A DNA stretch of 64,000 nucleotides, taken from NCBI GenBank assembly GCA_030431635.1, contig JAUIIL010000011.1, forward strand, positions 1 through 64,000, in the 5' to 3' direction. The translations under genes were made by a program, and so were the position numbers. Below, in pieces: positions 6,326-16,020 of this stretch. The notes beneath the pieces were generated by a model. It did not search any database. It worked only from the letters and a program-made list of their open reading frames with translations, and was not told the origin of the DNA. Within the stretch, counting starts at the first letter, position 1, and each line of letters starts with the position of its first letter. The stretch is from Bacteriovoracia bacterium (GTDB lineage: Bacteria > Bdellovibrionota > Bacteriovoracia > Bacteriovoracales > Bacteriovoracaceae).

Positions 6326-7204
6326 TTATTTTCTATTAACCATTTTTGTAAGAGAGCGATAGAATTCATCTGCAAGCTCTTGCGAATTAAGTATTTCCTT
6401 TACCTTCGGGAATTTTTCTCGAAGGTTGCTTTCTGAAATTTCTGATTTGAGAACTTTTTTGCTTATTAACAGCTTGGCGCTATCTAAACTGACCTCTTCA
6501 CTTTGATCTTTAATGTAGTTTAGTAATGCTTTTGCTCGTACTGACGCTATTTTCCCCATATTAACTTTTGAGTTCCTTTCTTTATCCGTAAGAAGAGAAA
6601 ATTTATCTACGATAAAACCTAGATTTGAAGAGCTTGTCAACGATTCTCCTGCTCTCACAGAGGCTTCAGAAGGAGTTTCCTCTTCTTCTGTTTCTTCTTT
6701 TAGCTGATTAGAAAGAGTTATAAAGTATGCGCTTCCACAATCAAACCTATCTCCCCAAACAATAGGAGTGACAGGTTTTCCGTTACTTGTCCAACCTGAC
6801 GCTGCTGACTCAACTCTAATTTCATTCAAAGACAAATTAAAATATTTAGGTATTGGCGTGCTACTGTATGTAATTTTCTCGATAAGATTTTCAGCTGAGA
6901 CAGTTAAAACTCTTTCCTCGTCTAGACTGATGTACCGGAAGCGTTCTCCTCCTTTACCAATCTCTAAAATGGAATCAGAATCGTATTCATCTTCTCCAAA
7001 AAGGACATACTCAGCAGTCATTCTATCAATGTCAACTCGTCTCCCTGAGTCACTTTTGAGATTAGATTTAAAAGTAATAACTGAACAAAACTCAGACCCT
7101 TCTAATGCTTGTTTTTCTAATTCTGCTGAAATCTCAGTAACATCGTAGTCATCACAAGAAAAACAAAATACAAGAAATAAAAGGCAAATACTCATTAATT
7201 TCAT
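6326..7204 (-). CDS. lipoprotein of unknown function
   Basis: A 292-aa lipoprotein. The start at 7204 is chosen because GGAGG precedes it and the protein then opens with a type II signal, MKLMSICLLFLVFCFSC, with Cys17 as the lipidated residue. A longer frame from 7291 lacks both features. The mature protein is mixed, with an acidic spacer (EETEEEETPSE, about residues 180-195) before a helical, lysine-rich C-terminal part. No family is recognised. The 313 bases upstream of it (7205-7517) show no gene or clear signal. Confidence 0.7.
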   Translation of the reverse strand: MKLMSICLLFLVFCFSCDDYDVTEISAELEKQALEGSEFCSVITFKSNLKSDSGRRVDIDRMTAEYVLFGEDEYDSDSILEIGKGGERFRYISLDEERVLTVSAENLIEKITYSSTPIPKYFNLSLNEIRVESAASGWTSNGKPVTPIVWGDRFDCGSAYFITLSNQLKEETEEEETPSEASVRAGESLTSSSNLGFIVDKFSLLTDKERNSKVNMGKIASVRAKALLNYIKDQSEEVSLDSAKLLISKKVLKSEISESNLREKFPKVKEILNSQELADEFYRSLTKMVNRK

Positions 7205-7517
7205 CAAAAACCTCCGGGCAATAAAAAGAAAATAACTTACATAAGACTCGCATTTTTGGTGCCAAAATTTAAGGACTACTATGTAATTCATTGGACGTAA
7301 AAATAAGAGTTTATAGAGGTATTACTTTTATGAGTTTGAGCAAATGGTTAATATTTTGACATTTAATGTGGTGTTTTACTTCTATGGTTAAATAAATTAC
7401 AAGTCATTGAATCCACTTTTTTAAGACTTACATCTTATATTCTAAATCGATCATAAAAAGCATTAAGTGTTACAAGGAAAGAGAATATGGATATCAAATA
7501 TTTGTTCATTTTGATTA

Positions 7518-8684
7518 CTAATCTTGAGAACTGATTTCTTTTATAAAAGAATCAATACTTTGTGATATTTCATCAAGAAACTCTTTGTGAGAATGCTTAA
7601 TAGGTAAAGACCTTATGGCTCTCTCGTTCAAAAAATCGCCATAGGTTGACATAAATCCAAATATAGAAAAATCTGAATGAACATAGTCTTGGTATCTTAA
7701 TATGGTAAGGTTCATAAATAAGTCTAAATCCAATCCTTTATAATAGTTAAATTCTTCATATTCATCAAAAGACATGTTGTAATTTTGTGCTTCTTCTTTA
7801 GCTCCTTGAGTTGTGAGAATTAAAAGGATTGGTTGTTCGACTCTCTTAGTATATTGAGGAGTGTTGTTGAAAGTGCCATCAAAGTCGATATAAGCAACGA
7901 CATTTGGTTGATTTATTTGGGTTGAGTAAAAAGCAGTTGCTCCTCCAAAAGAGTGACCTGCAATGATAATTTGGTGAGTATCAGCAGAAGATATCAAATT
8001 TTCTTCCACTAGTATTGTAGGTAAATAGTCAATGACATCTGAGACATCTTTTGTTCTAACTTTAACGAAGTAAGGGTCTGCCCCTTCTTGCTTTTTTTGC
8101 AATTCTTCAAACAATTTATTTGGTCGTTCGAAAACATCAAACTCTTGAGATTTAGGGTAGAAGACCGTGTTATTACCACCTCCCCAGTGAGGATGGTCTA
8201 AAGCGAACACAATATTTCCATAGCTTGATAACTGTTCTAAAAGAGTAACATAGCCCTCTCTTCCCCCTCCAGCTCCTGGACTAAAAATAATAATAGGGAA
8301 ACTTTTTAAGTTTTTGATTACGCCTGTTTTACATGACTGCAACTCAATTTGAGAATACAATTCAGAAAATGAGTGATACCAATCGTTATTTTGGAAAAAA
8401 GACTTATATCTAAATTCAAATTCTTTCCCCATGGGAAAAAAATCTACTAATCTTACCTTATCGCAATTTTTTGTTTCCGAAGTCGGATAAAAAATAGAAA
8501 ATCCTATTTTCCGTTTTTTCCCCTGAATGAAGGGATCAGAGGTCTGGGTTTGGATTTCTGAATGCTTTATTGCAGTTTGATATTGACCACCTAATACAGG
8601 TGTTATCAAGCTTCTTGAATCAGATGCTATCGATACAGCTAAAATACTAAATATAAAAATAAAATAACGAAGAAAAAGAAGCAT
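7518..8684 (-). CDS. exported alpha/beta hydrolase, PAF-acetylhydrolase-like
   Basis: A 388-aa protein with a signal peptide (FLRYFIFIFSILAVSIAS). IIIFSPGAGGGREGYVTLLE is the oxyanion-hole strand and turn. IIAGHSFGGATAF carries the nucleophilic serine (GHSFGG), YIDFDGTF the likely acid strand, and YQDYVHSDFS the likely catalytic histidine. The order and the GGGREGY and HSDFS blocks match platelet-activating-factor acetylhydrolase/lipase-type enzymes that cut short-chain phospholipid esters. Export suggests action on external or prey lipids. Copy 2 of the shared element lies 42 bases upstream. Confidence 0.82.
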   Translation of the reverse strand: MLLFLRYFIFIFSILAVSIASDSRSLITPVLGGQYQTAIKHSEIQTQTSDPFIQGKKRKIGFSIFYPTSETKNCDKVRLVDFFPMGKEFEFRYKSFFQNNDWYHSFSELYSQIELQSCKTGVIKNLKSFPIIIFSPGAGGGREGYVTLLEQLSSYGNIVFALDHPHWGGGNNTVFYPKSQEFDVFERPNKLFEELQKKQEGADPYFVKVRTKDVSDVIDYLPTILVEENLISSADTHQIIIAGHSFGGATAFYSTQINQPNVVAYIDFDGTFNNTPQYTKRVEQPILLILTTQGAKEEAQNYNMSFDEYEEFNYYKGLDLDLFMNLTILRYQDYVHSDFSIFGFMSTYGDFLNERAIRSLPIKHSHKEFLDEISQSIDSFIKEISSQD

Positions 8685-8725
8685 AAAAATCTCTAATATT
8701 TTATATAAATCTGATGATCACATCA

Positions 8726-8771
8726 TCTCAGTTTCAATTATTCTTTGGTAGTCTCTCTGAATGATTTACAA
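8726..8771 (-). promoter_or_regulatory. shared 46-base upstream element, copy 2
   Basis: Matches 6201-6246 with a single difference (position 38). It sits upstream of the exported hydrolase gene on the same strand and at similar distance, so a common promoter or regulator site for exported proteins is the simplest reading. Confidence 0.6.
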
Positions 8772-8966
8772 ACTTACTTGTTTAAAAAGTGTGCATTTTG
8801 AGCAAAGTTGAAGAATGCCAGAAAAAAGAGTCTTTTTTCTTAAGAACCACTACTTTTCTCTCAAGGTATCTAATTGAAATTATAGGTCAAAACTTAAAAG
8901 TTGAGTTGTAGGGTACACTGTTAAAGAGAAGTAAGCTTTTATCATTAAAAAACCGATAGTTAGACT

Positions 8967-11900
8967 ATGAAGAGACTACTGAACTTGCTCTTTTTATTAT
9001 TGGTCATATCTTGTAATGGTACAGGAGAATCTGATCTTTCGGGGCTTGGAGCTGATTCAAGTTCAGGGACAAGTGGATCTTTTGGAGAATTCGGAAATTC
9101 AACTTTTACTTTTAATCCTACTTCCATTAATTTTGGAACTGTTACGATGTCTTCAACTTCTCAGCAAACACTTTCTATCAAAAATTCTTCTAGCTATTCC
9201 ATTTATATTAACTCTCTCTCAATCGCTGGTAGCGATTTTTCTTTAAACTCATCAACTTGTTCTCTCGCACCGGCTGCGATGAGTGCAGGTTCAACTTGCC
9301 AGTTTAATGTGAGCTTTTCTCCAACAAGTGTTTCAACTCAAGTCACTCATGTAGTTATAAGTTTTGGGAACAGCTCTTCAGATACAACTAAGTATTCAGC
9401 CACTTATAGTGTCACGGGAACAGGGATCAGTGCTTTGAGTTTTAACGGACTTGATTCAATTACTCGAACTTATCAGTACAGAACAGCTGATTTAAAACTT
9501 GATTGGACTGTCGTTGCTGGAGCACAAAGTTATCGTGTTTATGATTTAAGTAGTGGCAGTCGCTCACTTGTCACGACCTTAAGTAGTGGGACATCGACTT
9601 ATACCGTAACTGACGTAGCTCTAGGTCAAACAAAAACATATGCTGTTTTTGCTGTCGACTCCAGTGGGTATGAAGATGGAAATACTGTTCAGCGCTCTGA
9701 AGTTTTAGCGGCCAATAACGGATTAAGCTTCGCTGGAATTTCAAGCATTTCAAATATAACGGGTTTTACGATGCAACTTAACTGGAGTGATATTGCGGGA
9801 GAGAGCGGTTATGCCATCTTTCGTGAAAGCGGAGGAACCTATACTTTAGTTGGAACAACAGCTGCTGATAGTACAAACTACACAGTAGAAAATTTATTAA
9901 CAAGTACAAGTTACACTTTTTATGTTTATGCTTTTGATGGAGATAATCTGTATGATGGAAATACGATTTCAGGAACTGATACAACGTCTCCTTTTGGAGT
10001 AACTGTTTCAGCGACTTATCCTACTTTCGGACAATTGTGGATGAGTTATGTGAAGAATGATGGAACAACTTTTTATGATGCGACTGATACGACTTGCTCT
10101 ACAGGAGCAGATACAAAATGTATTCATGCAGGTGAGGTTCGGAAAGCAACTGTAGTTGGAAAAAGTAATTGTACTAATTTAACTGCAACTGACTCTCTTG
10201 GTGTATTTGATTGGACCTGTGTTGTTGTAAGTGGAAATGCGACCTTTTATAGTCAGTTAAAAGAGTTCAAAGGGCTCCGAGATTTAGTTGATGCGACTAG
10301 TTTTAAAAGCAATTCACTTACAGTGAAAGAATCTGGAGTAACTCTTGGAGCAACAACATCATCAGTTTGGTGGACGAACTCAGTTAAAGCATTGCCAAAT
10401 AATAATGGGGGAAGCGCGCTCATTATTGATGGAGTTGATGATGATGGAGCTGGTGTGGATGAGGCGTTCTCAAGCGGTGATATTTTAACGGTAAGTTCAA
10501 GTTATACGACTCCTGGATATCAAATTAATATGGATGATGTGGCCATTGTTACTCTTGGTTCTTATGAGCTCTCTCATCCAAATGATTCTGTACTTAATTG
10601 CAATCATCAAGATGGAACTTTTTCTTCTCCTACTTATATTTGCATCCTATCCATAAGCGGACAAAGTAGAGTTTGGATTGAGAGCAAGATAAATGGAGTT
10701 GGAACTTCAATGACTATCATCTCAGGAAGCTCTTCAAATTACGTCAGAATACATAATAGTGAAATCTACAGTTCTGGCTCTCATGGAGTCTATACTTACA
10801 CGAGTCGTCAAATAATAGTTTCGAGTAGTTTATTTCATAACTCTACAAGCAGAGGAGTCCATTTATATAACTCTGACTATACACAAGTTTTTCAAAACCG
10901 CTTTTATGAGAACTATGATGGAATTTATCAGACAAACTGTAGTTACAATGAGATTTATGAAAATCACTTTTATAGCAACTCCAATGCTGGATTTATGACT
11001 CATAGTTCTGGTTCTCATACTGATAGGAACCGAATCTATGATAATATTTTTGCTAACAATACTAATGGTATTATCTTAGGGCGAAGTAATGTTAACTATA
11101 TATATAATAACTCCATTTCAAATAGCTCAAGTTATGGAGTGACATCATCAGACACCGCTAACTACATTTATTTTGTTAAAAATTATTTAATTGGAAATAG
11201 TTCTGGTTTTTATTCAGGCTCGTATACAACAGCGCCATCTCGACTAGTCGCAAATACATATATGAATAATGGTATGAACTACTTGATACGAGGAACAGAC
11301 GGATTCGTTCACAATATGTTGTCCCTTGGAAGTGGAGTGTCTACTAACCTTTATATTCACAAAGTTTACAGTTCTACATTTTCTGATATTGCTCTCTCTA
11401 CAGGAGGGAATAATATTGGAACTTCAACCAATTCAGATACAAATAATCGCTTCACAGGTCTTCTAATGCTTCATGCCGCGGTATCAAATAATTGTTATGT
11501 TCAAAATGCTGTGTTTACTTTGGATGATGGGACTTGTGCCAATGATTCAAATAGTGATGCGACCTTAAGTACTACCTTTAATTTTACTGATTCTTTTGTC
11601 GGTAAAGTTTCTTCAGATTCTTCTAACACCTCACACGTCTCAGGAGCTCAGTCTTATAATTCAATTACAGATTGGACAAACTTTGAGTCAGAAGGAAGAG
11701 GATGGGGAAGATCTATTGCAAGTCTTCCTTCAACAATAGGAGAAAGAAATTGTACTAGCGGAGGAGGATGTCAGATTTATGATGCAAGACTTTCTTCAAG
11801 CGATACTGTTGTTCTTAATCGTTCAGGAGATGGGGTTAATCTTAATAATACTTTTGTTTCTGGAGCTAATTGCCCTAGTGAGCTAGACGGAAATAATATT

Positions 11901-12125
11901 TACGTGAGTGAGTTAGGTGTAAATTATATGGCAAAGGCCATGGAAATCATGGGAGATAGTATAGGTGATGATGACGGTCTCTGTGAATCAAATGAAGCCT
12001 GTCTTTATATGCCAAACTTTGGGGCCTACCAGGGGCATGGTGATTACACTTCAAACACATGTACTTTTCAAGACGGAACAATTTCTGGGGTCACGATGTA
12101 TGCTTACCCTAATAATGGTATTTAA
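8967..12125 (+). CDS. large surface lipoprotein: choice-of-anchor D, two FN3 domains, beta-helix
   Basis: A 1052-aa lipoprotein; MKRLLNLLFLLLVISC makes Cys16 the lipid anchor. After a Ser/Gly-rich linker, residues about 47-155 are an Ig-like choice-of-anchor D (ASPM/SPD2/Hydin) domain (FTFNPTSINFG...CQFNVSFSPTS). Residues about 158-250 and 252-345 are fibronectin type III repeats, each ending with a YEDGNT/YDGNT turn. Residues about 530-780 show right-handed parallel beta-helix repeats (N-x-I-Y/F-N-N-x patterns such as NRIYDNIFANNTNGI). Such helices are common in carbohydrate-binding or depolymerising proteins, but no catalytic residues can be assigned. A role in adhesion or surface polysaccharide attack is inferred. 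Confidence 0.85.
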   Translation: MKRLLNLLFLLLVISCNGTGESDLSGLGADSSSGTSGSFGEFGNSTFTFNPTSINFGTVTMSSTSQQTLSIKNSSSYSIYINSLSIAGSDFSLNSSTCSLAPAAMSAGSTCQFNVSFSPTSVSTQVTHVVISFGNSSSDTTKYSATYSVTGTGISALSFNGLDSITRTYQYRTADLKLDWTVVAGAQSYRVYDLSSGSRSLVTTLSSGTSTYTVTDVALGQTKTYAVFAVDSSGYEDGNTVQRSEVLAANNGLSFAGISSISNITGFTMQLNWSDIAGESGYAIFRESGGTYTLVGTTAADSTNYTVENLLTSTSYTFYVYAFDGDNLYDGNTISGTDTTSPFGVTVSATYPTFGQLWMSYVKNDGTTFYDATDTTCSTGADTKCIHAGEVRKATVVGKSNCTNLTATDSLGVFDWTCVVVSGNATFYSQLKEFKGLRDLVDATSFKSNSLTVKESGVTLGATTSSVWWTNSVKALPNNNGGSALIIDGVDDDGAGVDEAFSSGDILTVSSSYTTPGYQINMDDVAIVTLGSYELSHPNDSVLNCNHQDGTFSSPTYICILSISGQSRVWIESKINGVGTSMTIISGSSSNYVRIHNSEIYSSGSHGVYTYTSRQIIVSSSLFHNSTSRGVHLYNSDYTQVFQNRFYENYDGIYQTNCSYNEIYENHFYSNSNAGFMTHSSGSHTDRNRIYDNIFANNTNGIILGRSNVNYIYNNSISNSSSYGVTSSDTANYIYFVKNYLIGNSSGFYSGSYTTAPSRLVANTYMNNGMNYLIRGTDGFVHNMLSLGSGVSTNLYIHKVYSSTFSDIALSTGGNNIGTSTNSDTNNRFTGLLMLHAAVSNNCYVQNAVFTLDDGTCANDSNSDATLSTTFNFTDSFVGKVSSDSSNTSHVSGAQSYNSITDWTNFESEGRGWGRSIASLPSTIGERNCTSGGGCQIYDARLSSSDTVVLNRSGDGVNLNNTFVSGANCPSELDGNNIYVSELGVNYMAKAMEIMGDSIGDDDGLCESNEACLYMPNFGAYQGHGDYTSNTCTFQDGTISGVTMYAYPNNGI

Positions 12126-12132
12126 ACTGTTG

Positions 12133-12555
12133 TTAATTTCCCTTAGAGAGATTTTTCTCAGTTCTTTCTCTGAAGACATCGTAAATTAAATCTCCATTAG
12201 GAGCGTGGATGTTTCCTCGTCCAACATAGCAACTTAGACTCGAAATTTCTCCTCGGTCGTTGTATTTTTTGGTTATCTCTGGAATAAATAAAGATGAGTA
12301 GATCAGATCTTGAGTTGAGTCGTATATACCAACTTCATAAACTTTAGCTGAACTTAAAAAAGAAGAGATTTTAGTTTTAAGATTTGTCTCTAATGTCTCT
12401 ACTTGAAAGTCATATTCATAATATGATGTTTCTTTGAGAGCTTCTTTTAAGGCCGCAACCATGCATTTTGCCTCTTCTGGTGGAATTTTTCCCATCTCTG
12501 TTGCTTGAAGCGAAAAGCTCAGTGTAATGAGTAAAGTTATCATGAAATATTTCAT
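12133..12555 (-). CDS. small exported protein of unknown function
   Basis: A 140-aa protein with a signal peptide (MKYFMITLLITLSFSLQA, then TEMG) and AGGAGG five bases before the start. The mature part has two cysteines far apart (KCMVAAL and SCYVGRGNIH) that could pair. It lies 22 bases downstream of the 842-aa secreted protein gene on the same strand, so they are probably co-transcribed and may act together. Its leader shares the 15-mer AGCTTAGGAGGATTT with the gene ending at 130. No family is recognised. Confidence 0.7.
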   Translation of the reverse strand: MKYFMITLLITLSFSLQATEMGKIPPEEAKCMVAALKEALKETSYYEYDFQVETLETNLKTKISSFLSSAKVYEVGIYDSTQDLIYSSLFIPEITKKYNDRGEISSLSCYVGRGNIHAPNGDLIYDVFRERTEKNLSKGN

Positions 12556-12577
12556 AAAATCCTCCTAAGCTCCTTTC

Positions 12578-15106
12578 TCAGAGCAAGTTCCCATAAAGTT
12601 CTGATATTTTTGCCATCGCTCCCCATTCTCTAACGAGATCTTTCAAGGCAGCCTTAATGGTATCTTGGTCGTATTCTTTGAGCTCATCGTTCTCTTGAGC
12701 TTTCAAGAGATAGTCATTAAAGTTATTTTTTAATTCTCTAATATAATAATCTCGCGCTTCCTGTATTCTTTTCTTTTGTTTGGGAGAGGCCATTTGTAGT
12801 TGCCCTGTTTTAAAGTTAAAATATTTTTTTTCTTCAAAGCGAATAAGAGGTAAATAAAATAAATTATCGGTTTCTTCAATTTTAGAGAAGATTTCGAGAT
12901 CAAAGTTTTCACTTTCAAGATCTTGTAAAGATTCAACTGTATTTAAAAAGTTTTCCTTTTTCTCTGGCTTAATGAAAAAAACTTCCTGGACGCGGTCCAT
13001 ATTAAATTTCTCCCAATTCCGAGCAAGGAGAGATTGACTAACAAGTTCAACATCTTCTTTGTATCCCTTCAGTGAGTTATTGGTATCTCTTAACTCTAAA
13101 TCAACCAGAATATGATCTTTGGGAAGTTGTTTTGCCGATGAGTGCATATTAGGACGGTAACCAAGGTAAAAGAATTTTTTGCCTGAGTAGCCAGCACTAT
13201 CATGAAAAGATTTAACAGGGTTGTAGTCGAGCATTTGAACAAGAGAGGTTTCAATTCCTCCAAGTTCGAGTCGATGAAAATAAAAATAATCATTGATAAG
13301 CTTATGCCAAACAAAAAACTGTTTTTGGTACTCATAACTCTTTTTAAAAACAGTTGAAGTATGAAAGTGAATCGCTTTCGCCTCTTGATAATCCTTGATT
13401 ATTTCTTCAAGTTGCTTAAGAACTCTTTTATGATCTATTTCATAGAGCTTATGAGTTATTTCTGAAACATTTCCAAGCTCAAACTTAATTCTTCCTATGA
13501 ATTTGGGTTTCAACTCAGTTGGAAACGTCATTTGATAATTGCCAATGACGCTTTCCAGGTACTCGGGAGATTTTTGCAGCCATTCCTCTGTTGGGACATC
13601 TGGATCTTTAAAATAATTTAAGTAAGTGGCCTTTGGAGATTCTTTTTCAAAGCTAAAGCCTTGAATAAATCCCGGCGCATGAGCTCTTCTTGCATTTTTA
13701 TAATAAGAAACATTCTTTAATAAATAGTTAAGAACTTCAATTCTATTATGAAGATCTTTTTCTACAAGGATATCGAGATTGTCGTAAGCAAAAATAGCGT
13801 GATCTTGAGTTTTGATCCATTGACTAAGTTTCATTTTAATGTCGTTGACGTTTTTTGAATGAAATTTAATTTGATAAAAAGAAAAAAGTTCATTGAAAGC
13901 TTCTTGGTCAAAAACATCCAAATCTGCTTTAGATAAATTATTAACAAAATCAGCTGTATACGCTGATGAGTCTATGGCCCTTATCATAAATAGGTCAAAG
14001 AATTTAGGGTCTTCTAAATCGGGAAGAAATTCGGGTGAGTTTTTTAAAAAAACGAGCATTTCTTGAATCCTAGATGTAGATTTTTCTATTAGGTAGTGAC
14101 TTCTACTAGGATCTTTTAAAAGATGTTTTACGGTAATTTGATAAATATCCCAATTCTCTCTGAGCTCTTTTGAAGAGATTCCTGTAAAGACTGGCTTCCT
14201 TTTGTCTATTATCCCTTCTGCGATAATTTTCTCTTTCTGTTTTCTGTCTATTTTATTGATAATTTTAAGGGTTTTCTTTTTAACCTCAGAAAAGCTTTTA
14301 TGATAGGGAATGAGTAAATTAACTATTTTTTTATCAATTTCTTTGTTTTTTAATTTCTTAAGACTTGCTTGAACTTTCTCAAGCTCAAGGGGATCTTTTT
14401 TAGTTTTACGAGGAATGACAGCTCCCTCCATCCAAGCTTTCGCTTCACCTGTTAATGGTTCATATAGTGTTGCATAGTGGGTGTCTCCCATTATTGTTGC
14501 GTAACTCGCTCCAGAGGGAGAATAATGCCTGATTCTTCTTCTTAGTCTCTCCAGATGAGCCGATGGCATTTCCTCTCTAATTTGGGACATTTGTGACAGA
14601 GCAAATTGATCGACCTCTTCTTCAGAGGGGGAAGATCTTTGATGATGAGGCGTTGTTCTTTCTTGTGAGTTTGTCTCAGTATGAGATTGACGACTCGCAA
14701 CAAGGACATCGTCTTTGAGGTTTGATAAAAGTGCTTCTTCTTGAGAAGAAAGACCTTCATAACCCATGTCCCTAAGTTGTTGTTCCAAGTTGAAAATAAA
14801 GCCTCTGCCTACTTGATCAAAATAATGCTGATCTCTCTCAAACTTTTTTGTCAGTTTTTTTATATATCGATTTCGGATGGCCATGGAAATAGAAACACCT
14901 TCTGTAAGAAAATTCTCTCTAAAAAAATCATCAGAAAGAGGTGTTAATTCTGAAGCGATGTCGTTACCTGTCGTGATATGCAAGTTTTGATGTATCATTC
15001 GCGCACCAAAGCCGTGGTGTCCATGATGAAAAATATAGTCACAATTATCCGTTGCGTATAATGAAGAGCAGAGAAATAAGAAAAAAATCTTTTTATTTGT
15101 TAACAA
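12578..15106 (-). CDS. 842-aa secreted protein of unknown function
   Basis: A large protein with a short signal (MLTNKKIFFLFLCSSLYA) followed by a histidine-rich mature N-terminus (CDYIFHHGHHGFGARMIHQN) that could bind metal. A polar linker with SQ/E/T residues spans about 135-165. The bulk is charged alpha-helix. A compact C-terminal portion (about 620-720) contains HSSAKQLPKDHILVDLELRD. No catalytic motif or known domain is recognised. It stands upstream of a small secreted protein on the same transcript. A secreted, predation- or envelope-associated factor is a guess from export and size only. Confidence 0.7.
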   Translation of the reverse strand: MLTNKKIFFLFLCSSLYATDNCDYIFHHGHHGFGARMIHQNLHITTGNDIASELTPLSDDFFRENFLTEGVSISMAIRNRYIKKLTKKFERDQHYFDQVGRGFIFNLEQQLRDMGYEGLSSQEEALLSNLKDDVLVASRQSHTETNSQERTTPHHQRSSPSEEEVDQFALSQMSQIREEMPSAHLERLRRRIRHYSPSGASYATIMGDTHYATLYEPLTGEAKAWMEGAVIPRKTKKDPLELEKVQASLKKLKNKEIDKKIVNLLIPYHKSFSEVKKKTLKIINKIDRKQKEKIIAEGIIDKRKPVFTGISSKELRENWDIYQITVKHLLKDPSRSHYLIEKSTSRIQEMLVFLKNSPEFLPDLEDPKFFDLFMIRAIDSSAYTADFVNNLSKADLDVFDQEAFNELFSFYQIKFHSKNVNDIKMKLSQWIKTQDHAIFAYDNLDILVEKDLHNRIEVLNYLLKNVSYYKNARRAHAPGFIQGFSFEKESPKATYLNYFKDPDVPTEEWLQKSPEYLESVIGNYQMTFPTELKPKFIGRIKFELGNVSEITHKLYEIDHKRVLKQLEEIIKDYQEAKAIHFHTSTVFKKSYEYQKQFFVWHKLINDYFYFHRLELGGIETSLVQMLDYNPVKSFHDSAGYSGKKFFYLGYRPNMHSSAKQLPKDHILVDLELRDTNNSLKGYKEDVELVSQSLLARNWEKFNMDRVQEVFFIKPEKKENFLNTVESLQDLESENFDLEIFSKIEETDNLFYLPLIRFEEKKYFNFKTGQLQMASPKQKKRIQEARDYYIRELKNNFNDYLLKAQENDELKEYDQDTIKAALKDLVREWGAMAKISELYGNLL

Positions 15107-15531
15107 AAATACACCTGCTATATAATAATGTCAGGATTATAACCTCATTTTAAACCGCGTTAAATGTTCTTGAATTTGTTACAATTCGAAACTGTCTTAA
15201 TAATGGACACCTATATTTATTGAGAAGAAAGTACTGTGTCTTTGATTGAGCACTTCTAAGATAAAAACCTATTGAATGAAAAAGTCTTTTTCTAAGACGC
15301 AGTTATCTTATTTTGCAAATAAATTTCACTATTTATATTTTTAGTAATGATCAACCTCAAAGCCTAGTCAAAATTAACGAACTTTAAAGAAGTTATGGGT
15401 GTTTAAAACTTGGACAATTGAGTATGTAGCAATTTCAAAAACTCTACTTCAGAATCTTACTGGCCTATAGAATTCACTTAGCAATTTTAATTAACATCTC
15501 AAAGTACTTGAGAATACAAAAGGAGAAAGAA
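15107..15531 (+). other. 425-base non-coding interval
   Basis: This interval separates divergently transcribed genes and must hold both promoters. It is AT-rich. I see no convincing -35/-10 pair, no sigma-54 GG-N10-GC, no repeat and no RNA gene. Confidence 0.5.
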
Positions 15532-15909
15532 ATGAAAAGACTTGGAACCATTTTAATTGCTTTAGGAAGCTTATCTTTATTTGCTAATGAAAATTTTCAG
15601 TTGTGTGAAATTACAACAAAGACATCAATTCAGAAAGGTAGAGATGTCAGCCTCTATTCTTCCGCCGCCCAGATGATTTGTCCTAACGGAGATATGTGGA
15701 CAAAGTCAAAACTTGAAGATGAGCGTAGTGAATTTGTTAATGAGAGACCTTATCCTGGAAAAATAAAAGCAAGACAGGGGTTACTGGTCAGTAAGCTTGC
15801 TGAACAACATCGACTGAAAATAGTTAACTGTAACCGTTCAAGTGTAACAGAACAAAATACGGCAGGAGAGCTTCACTGTTTTGTTATACCAGACCAAACA
15901 AATAAATAG
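15532..15909 (+). CDS. small exported cysteine-containing protein
   Basis: A 125-aa protein. The start at 15532 has GGAG seven bases upstream and gives a good signal peptide (MKRLGTILIALGSLSLFA, then NENFQLC). The 107-residue mature domain has four cysteines (QLCEI, MICPNG, VNCNRS and LHCFV), consistent with two disulfides in the periplasm or outside the cell. A perfect 15-bp hairpin follows ten bases after the stop. No family is recognised. It stands alone between an unknown secreted protein and a PhnA-like gene. Confidence 0.7.
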   Translation: MKRLGTILIALGSLSLFANENFQLCEITTKTSIQKGRDVSLYSSAAQMICPNGDMWTKSKLEDERSEFVNERPYPGKIKARQGLLVSKLAEQHRLKIVNCNRSSVTEQNTAGELHCFVIPDQTNK

Positions 15910-15918
15910 AACGAAATG

Positions 15919-15954
15919 TCATTATGAGAGCGAGTTTATTCGCTCTCATAATGA
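15919..15954 (+). terminator. perfect 15-bp hairpin after the small exported protein gene
   Basis: TCATTATGAGAGCGA (15919-15933) pairs perfectly with TCGCTCTCATAATGA (15940-15954) around a 6-base loop. There is no T-tract, so it may protect the mRNA 3' end or act as a processing signal rather than a classical intrinsic terminator. Confidence 0.6.
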
Positions 15955-16020
15955 TTCACTAATATTATTTTGTTTGCTAGACTTATGAGCGAATGATTTT
16001 ACTGAAAAGGGAGAGATAAA

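Noticed and set aside
12730-12936. Small minus-strand ORFs inside the 842-aa and FN3 genes
   Set aside because: They are frame shadows of long real genes, with no ribosome-binding sites.
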